Assembly (NCBI RefSeq): GCF_033568475.1 | Contig: NW_027331842.1 | Span: 496,001 to 560,000, forward strand | Reading direction: 5' to 3' | Source: Henckelia pumila | Taxonomy: Eukaryota > Streptophyta > Magnoliopsida > Lamiales > Gesneriaceae | Length of the DNA: 64,000 bases | In this document: positions 20,817-31,582 of the stretch, piece after piece | How the letters are laid out: each line of letters starts with the position of its first letter | Numbering within the stretch: position 1 is the first letter of the stretch | Translations under genes and position numbers: made by a program | The notes under the pieces: generated by a model | Told to the model about the DNA's origin: nothing | The model's database searches: none | The model's input: the letters and a program-made list of their open reading frames with translations, nothing else

Positions 20817-21513
20817 GTAAAATATAGCCTAAGTACAAACTTCTTCAAAACACTTTTACATCCAAAATCAACTGCACAAACAATTGTGGAGTGTATGATA
20901 AGCTCTCTCCCCTCTAAAAATATAATCTTTCGGATTTGAACTCTCATCAATAACTGATCAAACTGTTGCACACTACTGGATTAATTTTATGTTCGAAATG
21001 CTGACATGAAAGTAATAACCAATGCTTGCCATGAGTGTCAACTTCTCAAGAGATGGATTAGAGGTGGCCTTATTGAATTTGGACTCTACACTCGGAATTA
21101 TGATCTGAAAATGCCAAACCAACTAAACAAAATCATCAGAAAGTGCTTATCTAAGATGGAATTATTACAAAAGAATCATTCACATAAATTTCAAACCAAT
21201 AATACATCATTGATTCCTGAGCAAACTTCAAGATTTCAACACCCACAAGCCCATAAAAAGAAAGGCAATCTAGAAGACTCCACTATTTACATATCAAGAA
21301 CTCTTCTTTACTACCAGCACTCAATGTGTACTCAAAAGGGATCATATTGCAGAAAAATCTCTTGAATAGTAGCAGTCTAACTCTACCATGCCTAGGCGTC
21401 AACTCATAAGGAACCAACTCTTTGAGCAAATCATACAAATGGCAGCTGTAATAGCTACTTTAATGGTGAAAAAATATTTGTACGATTTGTTCCAGAAACT
21501 GTTAGTGATACCA
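20817..21513. other. Intergenic DNA, no gene recognised
   Basis: A 119-codon plus-strand frame (21006-21365) begins MKVITNACHECQLLKRWIRG. It has no recognisable domain, splice context or composition bias and is more likely chance or a very old relic. Confidence 0.4.
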
Positions 21514-22510
21514 CCCTGTTTTGTTAATTTTTTTCTATTCTGAAGACTATTAAGTGATAAAATTATTTTCATGTCATTTATGCATTTAGATTTAAAGGTT
21601 TCTTGGTTATGAGCATAAATTTATGTGGTTAGTCTTTAACAGGGGTCAGTAATACTTATATCGAAAGTTTTCAAGTGCAAACCGTTCAATTATTGTATTT
21701 ATACGGCTCAAATTGCTCATCCCTTTATTCTTGTCATAAGTCTTGATGGATAAATCTACAGCTTGCAGGCTATCAAATCTTGATTCAGGCTTTCTCTTAT
21801 TGAAATTTCCCTGTTTTGTTCATTTTTTTTTCTATTCTGATTTCTGAAGACTATTAAGTGATAAAATTATTTTCATGTCATTTATGCATTTATATTTAGA
21901 GGTTTCTTGGTTATGAGCATAAATTTATGTGGTTAGTCTTTAACAGGGGTCAGTAATACTTATATCGAAAGTTTTCAAGTGCAAACCGTTCAATTATTGT
22001 ATTTATACGGCTCAAATTGCTCATCCCTTTGTTCTTGTCATAAGTCTTGATGGATAAATCTACAGCTTGCAGGCTATCAATTCTTGATTCAGGCTTTCTC
22101 TTATTGAAATTGCCATGTTTTGTTCATTTTTTTTCTATTCTGATTTCTGAAGACTATGAAGTGATAAAATTATTTTCATGTCATTTATGCATTTAGATTT
22201 AGAGGTTTCTTGGTTATGAGCATAAATTTATGTGGTTAGTCTTTAACAGGGGTCAGTAATACTTATATCGAAAGTTTTCAAGTGCAAACCGTTCAATTAT
22301 TGTATTTATACGACTCAAATTGCTCATCTCTTTGTTTTTGTCATAAGTCTTGATGGATAAATGTACAGCTTGCAGGCTATCAATTCTTGATTCAGGCTTT
22401 CTCTTATTGGAATTGGCCTGTTTTGTTCATTTTTTTTCTATTCTGATTTCTGAAGACAATATAAGTGATAAAATTATTTTCATGTCATTTATGCATTCAG
22501 ATTTAGAGGA
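21514..22510. repeat. Tandem repeat, about 3.3 copies of 295-304 bp
   Basis: Successive copies start near 21514, 21809, 22112 and 22416 (the last partial). Each runs CTGTTTTGTTCATTTTTTTC ... TTGGTTATGAGCATAAATTT ... GCTTGCAGGCTATCAA ... CTTTCTCTTATTG. Copies are about 95 percent alike by eye. No coding potential in any frame and no similarity to the mobile elements in the window. Confidence 0.9.
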
Positions 22511-22886
22511 TTGATCAGTATACATATTATTATATAATGTTTCTTAAGAAAGATTTAGATTTTAGAGTGGAAAAGGTTTGTTCTTTTGGGCATATCCACC
22601 ACTGAAGTAGTGGATGCGAATTGATTTTGATGGGTTTGGAATGAGGATGAAAATTTTGTTCGTATTTTTTACATAAAGGGATGAAAAATTATTTTTAAAA
22701 AATAATAAAAAGAATCCGCAACTTTGCAACGCTTGTGACGTGGCGGACCTGGCGGGTAATCGGAGTTAACTGAGCGTCTCATATACTTTTTCTTATTAAC
22801 AATAACAATGCATTTTATGATTATCAAATGACAAATATCAACTATAATTTATTGACAATAACAATGCATTTTATTATTATCAAATA
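22511..22886. other. Intergenic DNA with a short direct repeat at the D insertion site
   Basis: No gene. A roughly 60-bp segment containing AACAATGCATTTTAT...ATCAAATATCAAC occurs twice (about 22798-22855 and 22856-22891). The second copy continues after element D at 42820, so D landed within this duplication. Confidence 0.6.
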
Positions 22887-22891
22887 TCAAC

Positions 22892-23638
22892 TGATGCGAT
22901 TATCATAAAATGGATACCCGGGGGGTGGGTAAATTCCCGGGCAAAAAGGTAGGCGAGTTCCTTATCAGTTCGGAGATAAAAACTGTACGCAGAAAAACAA
23001 GAAAACTCATACTTGAGGAGCCGAAATGGTTTTCGGCATCGCCACTCCTATGCTTAAGTCAAGTCAAGAAGTATGGAGTAGGATTATGGTATTTTGAGAG
23101 AGTGAGTGTGTGCGGAAAATGATGATGATAAAATGAGAGATTCCAAAAAGGTTAAGATCCTCTAATCTGCCTCTCTCGGGTGTCCGAGCCATATTTTTTA
23201 TACCCGTAAACCTGGGTCCTCAATGATTATTGGGTATGGACTTACTGACAGCTTTTCGGGTGATGGGATGGTTACCACGTGTGATTTAGACACCCGTAAT
23301 TTCAGGAAAGAGCCCACTCCGTTGGAACGTGGTTAGTAATGATTCGGTCTGTGATTTGAACCTGACATACTCTAAGTAGACGTGGCTGTTTCCTGGCCCT
23401 AAGAATAGAAAAGCTCGGGTCCCACCAGCTTTCCTTCCTTTCCTACCTTTCGAAGGTTTACTCCTAGATACTTGGCCCCCCTGCTTCTACCCGGGCTCCT
23501 TTCAATCTCCCGGGATCTCCAAAGATTCCCTGGGCCTCTGGGATGGCCCGGGTGCTTAAACCCTCCGGGTTATCTCATCATCCGAGATACCCCCGGCCCC
23601 CGGGTTCTCGCCACCTGGGATATCTTACTAGGATATCA
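22892..23638 (-). repeat. 3' LTR of element D
   Basis: Matches 42074-42819. A purine-rich tract on the minus strand (TTTAGGGAGTG, 23639-23650) directly precedes it and supports ending the LTR at 23638 and not at the later look-alike ends at 23853 and 23968. Confidence 0.8.
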
Positions 23639-23968
23639 CTACACTCCCTAAAGATAGTCGGTCTAGGACCCGCTCCGCTGTCCCGAGGAGTTAGTGTTAC
23701 GATACCCCCGGGCCCCGGGTTCTCGCAGGATCTTCAAAGATTCCCTGGGCCTCTGGGATGGCCCGGGTGCTTAAACCCTCCGGGTTATCTCATCATCTGA
23801 GATATCCCCAGCCCCCGGGTTCTCGCCACCCGGGATATCTTACTAGGATATCACTACACTCCCTAAAGATAGTCGGGCTAGGACCCGCTTCGCTGTCCCA
23901 AGGAGTTAGTGTTACGATACCCCCGGGCCCCGGGTTCTTGTCACCCGAAATATCTTACTAGGATATCA
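23543..23968 (-). repeat. Tandem duplication of the D LTR/internal junction
   Basis: The segment from about 23543 recurs 215 bp later (23758). The LTR end ...TTACTAGGATATCA appears three times (to 23638, 23853 and 23968) with CTACACTCCCTAAAGATAGT following the first two. The right LTR has only one such end. So the last part of the LTR plus the flanking internal sequence was copied in tandem on the 3' side. Confidence 0.8.
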
Positions 23969-24272
23969 CCAAGTGGGACAAGAATGACGTCAGCCCTAAC
24001 CGCTTCATAGTGCGTATGTCAGAGGTTCTGTCAGAGGTCGCTTCAACTTCTTGAGCACGCTTTGCGTATCTCTACCGTTCAATTCAAAATATATGGCTCA
24101 GATTGTTTTGGCCCTTTTGAGTATTTAATCCTTTGTGACCCTTCGTTCCTTTTTTCACCGTCTTTCCCTTTGCGCGATTGTTCTCTGGTTTCCTGCAATT
24201 CTCTCAAGTTTCTGTTCGCTCGTTCCTTGCACTCTCTTATTTGCTCTTATTCTGTAATTTCTTCTTTTCCTT
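23969..24272 (+). other. Leader of the antisense ORF in D
   Basis: No domain. CT-rich, with CTTCTTTTCCTT just before the ATG at 24273, consistent with a 5' UTR of the plus-strand ORF. A promoter would have to lie here or in the LTR. Confidence 0.35.
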
Positions 24273-26742
24273 ATGTCAACGGGTACATCTTCTACCTCTG
24301 GGGCGAATGCCAAAGGATCGCCTAGAGATGAAGAGCCAAGTGGTAGCTCGAGCGATGCTCGCTCTACCTTTGCTCTTCCTTCCCGACCCCTTTTTCTAAG
24401 AAAACTTCTCGCCTTCGAACTAAACCCTTTGCCGCTTCTTCTTCCCATCCGGAAGGAAAATGAAAAAAGAAAGTGAAGAACCCAAAACCCCTCGCGTCTG
24501 CTCCTCCTGCCTTGGGTTGGTACACCGTACACCTACCTCCCCTGCAGCCTATCTCAAGGGGATGCGGAGGAACTGCGTGGCTCAGGGGAAATCCCTTTAT
24601 CCCACTCTTTATTCCGCCCTTTACCAGGGAGCACGCCCGATAGCCCCCCGACGGGTTGTTATACCTTTTTCCGAGACCAAATCCGTAGTGGTCTTCGATT
24701 TCCCATACCCCCTTTTTATCTGACAGTTGCCGATTTTTTTGGAGTCCCTGTCAACCAATTCCATCCGAACTCCTTCCGTATTATGGCCTCCACGTATATT
24801 CTTTTCAAAATGCATAACTTAGCCATTACCCATCTTATTCTTCATTATTTTTTTTCCTACCGATTTAATGAAGGGGCTTTCTCTTTAGCCGCCCGGCTGA
24901 ACGCCCGTTTCCTTTCCGATATCCCTTCGTCTTTGAAGGCGTGGAAGGAGATATATTTTTTTTATCCGACCCCTTGCTCTTTTTTCCTTCAGGATCGGGT
25001 TCCTATCCAGTATTCCTCCTCAACCTGAGCTTCCAGACCATTATAAAGTCGAGGAGCCTTATGTTCGCAGCCTGGCTCTAGTCGGCAATAAAAATTTTTC
25101 TTCTCCTGTCCTTTTAACAAACGAGAATATGATAGCTTACGAGTTGAGTACCTGGGTGGAAGATCCCCTTAACCAGGTGATCGATGCATACGATGCTCCG
25201 GGGGCTCAACCTGGTAATAATTTTGGGTTTTCTTCTTCTATTTGTCTTGATCAACTTTTAGGCCTTGGCATTGATGTGCTCTTTTTGTTGCAGATTCGTG
25301 AACTATGATGAGGGAAGAGTTTGCTCGGCGGGCAGTAGAGAGGAGGGCTGCCAAGGAGAAAGCTCAAGCTTTGGCCGAGAAGAGGAAAAAGGCCAGGCTG
25401 GAGGGGGAGGGGAACCGTATTTCCCCACAAGATCCCCTATCCCCACCACCAGCCTCGGCACCTCCTTCGAGCCAACCAATATCTCTTACCCTTCTGCTTC
25501 CGCCAGCGAGTGCCGAAATCCCGGAGACCCGGGCTATGGTATTGGCCCCGCCCCCGCTGAAATCCCAGGCCCAATTGTCTCTGTTGGCGGAGGATCTGGA
25601 GGATGAGGTATCCCTTTCCCAGCGTAAAAGGAAAGCTGTTCGGGCACCCGAATGATCGACCTGAGTGATGCGGAGGATGTCCCACCTAAACAAACCCTGC
25701 TTCCTGTTGACCCGCCTGCTTCGATGGTCCTTCGAGCGCCAGGTTGGGAAATGCATATTCCCCGCGCCGAGCCAGCCAACCGCTCCTGGGGTAGCCAGGT
25801 GGATGCTACTTCCTGGGGTTCTCGATTCCCTCTCTTTCTGTCAGGGACAGCCTCTTCCAAGGTGACCCAAATCCAGAGCCTGTTATCCCCCGAAGATCAC
25901 TCCTTACTATCTGCCCGCGGTGTTACCTCCAAAATTTCTGAGGGTATCTCCCATGCTTACACAGTACACTCCCTCCTCTTATTTTAAACAAAGCAAAATC
26001 CTATCCTTTGTGTTTTGACTGATCTGTGATTTTTTTAATGTACGGCTTATGCATGCTGGCTAATGCCCTGGACAAGGCCAATTCGAGCCTGGTTAGGGAG
26101 AGTGACCGGTGTGGATCTTTTGAGAAGTGCATCACCCAACTCCGCACATAGGCAACCAAGTTTGAAGAGGCTCACGAGGCAGAGGTGCAGTCTCTTCGGG
26201 AGGAACTAGAAAGTTCCTGGGCAGATATAGCGAGGGCAGAAGAGGGCTGGAAGCGGAAGATTGCTGATGTTCAGGACCGCCGCTCGAATGAAATTCAATC
26301 CTTTCGAACTCAGCTAGAGAAGATTTCAGAGGAGCTCCAGTGGGCCCAGGAAGAAAAAGGCGTGGCTCAAGAAAGGGTGGGAAAACTTCAAGCCACTGCG
26401 GAGATAATGCAGGATAAATTGACATGTGCTTGCACGGAGGCGGACCTGTATCATTCGCTGGCAACGGATACCATCCAAGCCTTGGAGGAGCGCTCGGGGT
26501 CTGAAGCCGAGTGGAAGAAGGCTTTCTTGTCCTCCAAGGAGTTTGAGGAGATGGTAATAGATAGGTCCTTTGAATATTTTGCTCAGGGCTTTGACCTCTA
26601 TTCGGCTCAGTATGGAGCAGCCAGTCTGACCCAGGAAAAGATTCCGGATCTTAATCAAGCTATTGCCTCTCTACCTTCCGGCCCAGTGGACAAGGAGGAA
26701 GAACCCCAGGGAGGGGCAAACTCGTCGAAGCCTCTAGTTTAA
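24273..26742 (+). pseudogene. Antisense extra ORF of D (putative gypsy-type transposon / Transposase_28-like plus coiled coil), broken
   Basis: This runs opposite to gag-pol. A Ser-rich start (MSTGTSSTSGANAKGSPRDE) is followed, across shifted frames, by sequence like the putative gypsy-type transposon domain family (PF04195-like): FFGVPVNQFHPNSFRI-type text near 24730-24780, then FNEGAFSLAARLNARF, LSDIPSSLKAWKEIYFF. A clean 80-bp GT-AG intron is at 25214-25293. Then come a basic EEFARRAVERRAAKEKAQAL helix, a Pro-rich linker, a segment ending LLSARGVTSKISEGISHAYT, and a long coiled coil (26185-26742) ending EEEPQGGANSSKPLV. Breaks include stops near 24720, a shift near 25650 and TAG at 26149-26151. 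Extra antisense ORFs at this position are known for Tat-lineage elements; their function is unknown. Confidence 0.7.
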
Positions 26743-26879
26743 GTTTTTATTCATTTTGGAAGACAGATGGCTTTTTCTTAGAACTTTAGACTTCTTCTTG
26801 TATTGGTGTATGTCAATGAAGGGTAAATTTCTGTTGTTTATGGAAATCTTTATTTTGCCTTCCGTCTTGCTTTTTACCG

Positions 26880-28530
26880 CAAGCTTTTGAGTATCAAGGT
26901 GATCGATCCCCTAGGTTTTAAGGTGCCAGGGTGGTGGATCACCTGGACTTATATTGCCCATGAATTACCACAAGTTTTTGAGTACCAGGGTGGTGGATCA
27001 CCTGGGTTTCAAGGTACTAGGGTGGTTGATCACCTGGACTTATATTGCTCGTGAATTACCACGGGCTTTTGAGTACTAGGGTGGTGGATCACCTGAGTTT
27101 TATGGTGCCAGGGTGGTGGATCACCTGAACTTATATTGCTCGTGAATTACCACGGGCTTTTGAGTACCAGGGTGGTAGATCACCTAGGTTTTAAGGTGCC
27201 AGGGTGGTGGATCACCTGGACTTATATTGCTCGTGATTTACCACGGGATTTTGAGTACCAGGGTGGTGGATCACCTGGGTTTTAAGGTTCCAGGTTGGTG
27301 GATCACCTGGACTTATATTGCTCGTGAATTACCACTGGTTTTTGAGTACCAGGGTGGTGGATCGCCTGGGTTTTAAGGTGTCAGGGTGGTGGATCACCTG
27401 GACTTATATTGCTCGTGATTTACCACGGGCTTTTGAGTACCAGGGTGGTGGATCACCTGGGTTTTAGGGTGCCAGGGCGGTGGATCACCTGAACTTATAT
27501 TGCTCATGATTAACCACGGGCTTTTGAGTACCAGGTTGGTGGATCACCTGGACTTATATTGCTCATGAATTACCACGGGCTTTTGAGTACCAGGGTGGTG
27601 GATCACCTGGGTTTTAAGGTGTCAGGGCGGTGGATCACCTGGACTTATATTGCTCGTGATTTACCACGGGCTTTTGAGTATCAATATGGTGGATCACCTG
27701 GGTTTTAAGGTGTCAGGGTGGTGGATCACCTGGACTTATATTACTCGTGAATTACCACGGGCTTTTGAGTATCAGGGTGGTGGATCACCCGAGTTTTAAG
27801 GTGTCAGGGTGGTGGATCACCTGGACTTATATTGCTCGTGATTTACCACGGGCTTTTGAGTACCAGGGTGGTGGATCACCTGGGTTTTAGGGTGCCAGGG
27901 CGGTGGATCACCTGGACTTATATTGCTCATGATTAACCACGGGCTTTTGAGTACCAGGGTGGTGGATCACCTGTGTTTTAAGGTACCAGGTTGGTGGATC
28001 ACTTGGACTTATATTGCTCGTGAATTACCATGGGATTTTGAGTACCAGGGTGGTGGATCACCTGGGTTTTAAGGTGCCAGGGTGGTGGATCACCTGGACT
28101 TATATTGCTCGTGATTTACCACGGGCTTTTGAGTATCAGGATGGTGGATCACCTGGGTTTTAAGGTGTCAGGGTGGTGGATCACCTGGACTTATATTGCT
28201 CGTGAATTACCACGGGCTTTTGAGTACCAGGGTGGTGGATCATCTGGGTTTTAAGGTGCCAGGGTGGTGGATCACCTGGACTTATATTGCTCATGAATTA
28301 CCACGGGCTTTTGAGTACCACGGTGGTGGATAACCTGGGTTTTAAGGTGCTAGGGTGGTGGATCTCCTGGACTTATATTGCTCGTGAACTACCACGGGCT
28401 TTTGAGTACCAGGGTGGTGGATCACCTGGGTTTTAAGGTGCCAGGATGATGGATCACCTGGACTTATATTGCTCGTGATTTACCACGGGCTTTTGAGTAC
28501 CAGGGTGGTGGATTACCTGGGTTTTAACTG
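26880..28530. repeat. Tandem array, about 18.4 copies of a 91-bp unit, in the 3' region of D
   Basis: The unit reads TTTTGAGTACCAGGGTGGTG, GATCACCTGGGTTTTAAGGT, GCCAGGGTGGTGGATCACCT, GGACTTATATTGCTCGTGAA, TTACCACGGGC. Each unit contains two half-units sharing CCAGGGTGGTGGATCACCTGG. I counted 18 copies plus a part. The eighth, near 27515-27575, lacks one half. Copies are about 90-97 percent alike. Arrays of this kind in the 3' UTR of Tat elements are a known source of satellite DNA. Confidence 0.95.
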
Positions 28531-28604
28531 TGCTTACAATAGATCAAAACATATTTTTATTTATACAACAGGCGAAAACATAATTTACAGGTGAGCTTGT
28601 TCTT

Positions 28605-29476
28605 TTAAGAATAATAAGACTTAAGATGCATAGTGTTCCAGGGCCTCTGTAGTACTTTGCCCTGGTTGTCTTCCAGATACCAAGCGTTCTTCCCTACTCT
28701 CCGAATGATTTTGTAGGGTCCTTCCCATTTTGCTTTCAGCTTTCTTACCTCTACTGCTGGGTTAACCTTCTTCAACACCAGTTCTCCTATCTGGAAGTCC
28801 CGGGACTTGATCTTTTGATTGAAAGCCTTCATTATCCTGCCCCGATAAGCTTCCATTCGTATAGCGGGCCGTTCTCTTTTTTCCTTGATCAGGTCTAGAT
28901 CCTGTGTCCGGTCCATGGTTTCTCCTTCTTGGTAGGCTTTTACCCGGGAGGATATCTGTCCGATCTTCACCGGAATCACAGCCTCAGGCCCATAGACCAA
29001 GCTGAAAGGTGTTTCCCATGTGGCCGTCCTGGGGGTATTACGATAAGCCCATAGTACGTCTGGAATCTCTTCCACCCAGATCTTACCAGCACCAAAAAGT
29101 CGAGTCTGCAAGGATTGGATGATTGTCCTGTTGGTTACTTTAGTTTGCCCGTTGCTTTGCGGGTAGGACACGGAAGTGAATGCCTGTTTTATCTTCATCT
29201 CGGCGCACCGCTCTTTTATTTACCTTCCCTGAAATTGCCTCCCATTGTCCGAGACGAGCTTCCGGGGTAAACCAAATCGGCAAACAATGTTTTTCCAAAT
29301 AAACCCCAACACCGCTCATTCCGTGATTTTTGCCAAAGGCTCAGCCTCCACCCATTTATAGAAATAATCCACCGCAACTAGTAATAACTTCTTTTGCCCG
29401 GGACCCATAGGGAAAGGCCCTACGATGTCTAGGCCCCACTGATCAAAAGGGCAAGACGCCCATATTGCCTGCAACT
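28605..29476 (-). pseudogene. Element D integrase, catalytic core and C-terminus (broken)
   Basis: Minus strand from 29476: ELQAIWASCPFDQWGLDIVG (first catalytic Asp), VAVDYFYKWVEAEPLAK, a stop near 29320, then FGLPRKLVSDNGRQF (second Asp), a stop near 29220, then SVSYPQSNGQTKVTNRTI, where the usual catalytic Glu position reads K-V-T. WVEEIPDVLWAYRNTPRTAT, ETPFSLVYGPEAVIPVKI and the C-terminal KWEGPYKIIRRVGKNAWYLE follow, ending HLKSYYS. This is a Tat-type integrase without chromodomain. Stops, and probably the altered Glu, make it inactive. Its N-terminal zinc domain is on the far side of element B (37769-37974). Confidence 0.85.
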
Positions 29477-29481
29477 CTGCT

Positions 29482-31582
29482 TGTAACGCCCCGAAATTAT
29501 CTTAATTGAATTTATTTTAGATAATCAGATATTATAGATTCGACGATCGACTTGTATTTGATCAGAGACTATTTTGCAATTTTTGGAATTTTCAAGGACT
29601 AAAATGCAAAAATTGGATTTGTTATATTATTTGGTATTGGAATTCATTTGACCAAGTCTCCTTAGTCTTCTTCTTCCTCCCCTTACACGCCTAGACTCCA
29701 TTGATGAGAGAAACGTGAACTTCAAGCTTTCTGATTTCACTTTTCGGTCGATCCGTCCGTTAGAATTCATTTCTGAAGGCAGATTAGCGATCACGGCTGC
29801 GAGAGCTTCGTTCTATAGTAAGTTTTTCTTCGATCAGCTAGACTTCTATTTTTGGATGTCGTTAGAATCGATTGACTTTTTAGTATGTTGATCTTGGCAA
29901 AGTTCTGATCGTTTATTCTCTGTCGGTTTTGAAATAGAGCGTCGTTCGGAATTGTTATGATTTTTGAAGTGATTTTCGAAAAAGTGAGTTTTGTGATTTG
30001 TTGGAATTGGATTGTTATGGTTGAATCTTGATTGATATGAGTTTTTTGGATTGATATTATGCTGTCTGTGTTTCTGGTTTGATCAGAATACAGTCGTTAT
30101 GCTGCCGGTTTGAGTTTTGGTTTGTCAATCGGTTTGAATTGTTTGAGCCAAGTCTTCGTTTGAGTTGTATGTAATCTCGAGCCTTTATTACCTCTGTACA
30201 GATTCGTTCGAAGGCCGTTGAGTTGCGAGATTTTCAGGAGTGCATCTTTTTTAAGATTGTAGCCGGTATAGTATCGATTTCTTATTATCTATTGAGGCAG
30301 TTTGATTGAATCTTGTTTGAGGGATCGTTATTGTTTCCAGGTTTGGAGCATCAACGTTTGAAAGAGGTATAAGATGACTTTGAAATAGAATAGGACGATT
30401 AACTCGAATCCGGATTCATTCGAGTGTCCTAGAAGAAATCACATACTTGCATGTTTATATGCTTATATGAATTTATGATTGAATTTATATTTGAATGCAT
30501 GAGATTACATATGCATTCATATTGAGACGATTGATTATTCATTTTGAATTAGACGATCTGGAGATTATAGCTGAGTGGCCTTGGTAGGCGATTTACTACA
30601 AGTGTCGATTAACTCACTATAATGCCCTAGAGTCTAGAGGATTAAAATATACCTCGTCCACCTCGAAAGGGGAGTTCGGTGTGATCGTTGGATATTTTAA
30701 CCTCGGGATCCCAAACCGAAGAAAGAAAGAAAGAAGAATTCCATTTGATTATCTGAGTTTGATAATCCAGAAGTTTTAAAGTCATGCATATCATTTTAAT
30801 TCCGTAATTGAATGAATTACTTGAGGAGTATGTGGAATTTGATTTTATATCATGCTTTGATATATTTATGTGTTATATATGCTAGTCTCTTTTACTGGGA
30901 ATATTATTCTCACCGGATTATCCGACTGTTGTCTTGTCTTTGTATGTGTGCTTGGCAACAGGTGGGGCAGGACCGAGTCAGAGATCGCATGGCTAGATGG
31001 TCGAGTTGATAGAGTGAGGCATTGGTGTTTTAGAAGTCGATTATGTAATCGAACTTGTTATGTTTTGTATTCGGATTGTAATAGTTAGAACCGATGCATG
31101 TTCTATCCTTTTGAGCATTGATCAACTCTAGAACTTCATGTCTTATTTGGAGAGATTGTGATTTAATGCATGATTATGTTTTGATGAAAATTTGGGAGTT
31201 GTATTGTTTGTTTTCGGCTCTGTAATTGCTGAAGTTTTTCTGGTGTAGCAGAGCACGGACCCCGTGCCTCTTTTGTGTAAGGGTCCGTGCCTCCTCGCAT
31301 TTCAGAATCTTGGTTTTTTGTGCATGCACGGACCCCGTGCCCTTCATGTGTAAGGGTCCGTGTAGGCTGGCAGAGAATTGACTATTTTTGATGTTTTGCA
31401 CGGACCCCCTTCCGAACTTGACCCGGGGTCCGCGTGTTCTTGAAATTGTAGGCACGGACCCGTGCACGGATGTGTGCACGGGGTCCGTGCATGTGTTGTA
31501 TAAAAAAAATCATTTACTTGTAATCTTGTATGCTTTATTATTGTTTATCCCGAGATTAGATGATTAGAATCGAGGTCTCACA
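29482..31582 (+). repeat. 5' LTR of element B (2101 bp)
   Basis: Preceded by TSD CTGCT. It ends GAGGTCTCACA just before the primer site. It contains the GCACGGACCC palindrome array at 31253-31490. Small frames inside it recur in the 3' LTR and are not genes. Confidence 0.93.
31253..31490. repeat. Array of GCACGGACCC(C)GTGC inverted repeats in LTR B
   Basis: About eight half-sites GCACGGACCC or GGGTCCGTGC arranged as close inverted pairs (for example GCACGGACCCCGTGC, then TAAGGGTCCGTGC). The GC content is well above the AT-rich surroundings. It lies near the LTR 3' end, thus in R/U5 and probably in the transcript, where the pairs could fold as hairpins. The second copy is at 37443-37668. Confidence 0.85.

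Noticed and set aside
21006-21365. 119-codon frame as a gene
   Set aside because: No domain, no codon-use signal, and no splice or promoter context.
22892-23968. D left LTR extended to 23968 (1077 bp)
   Set aside because: The right LTR is 746 bp and ends at the first ...GGATATCA. A purine tract follows 23638 on the coding strand, and the rest is a tandem duplication of the junction.
26880-28530. CRISPR-like array
   Set aside because: Direct repeats without unique spacers; the whole 91-bp unit repeats, and it lies inside a plant Tat retroelement.
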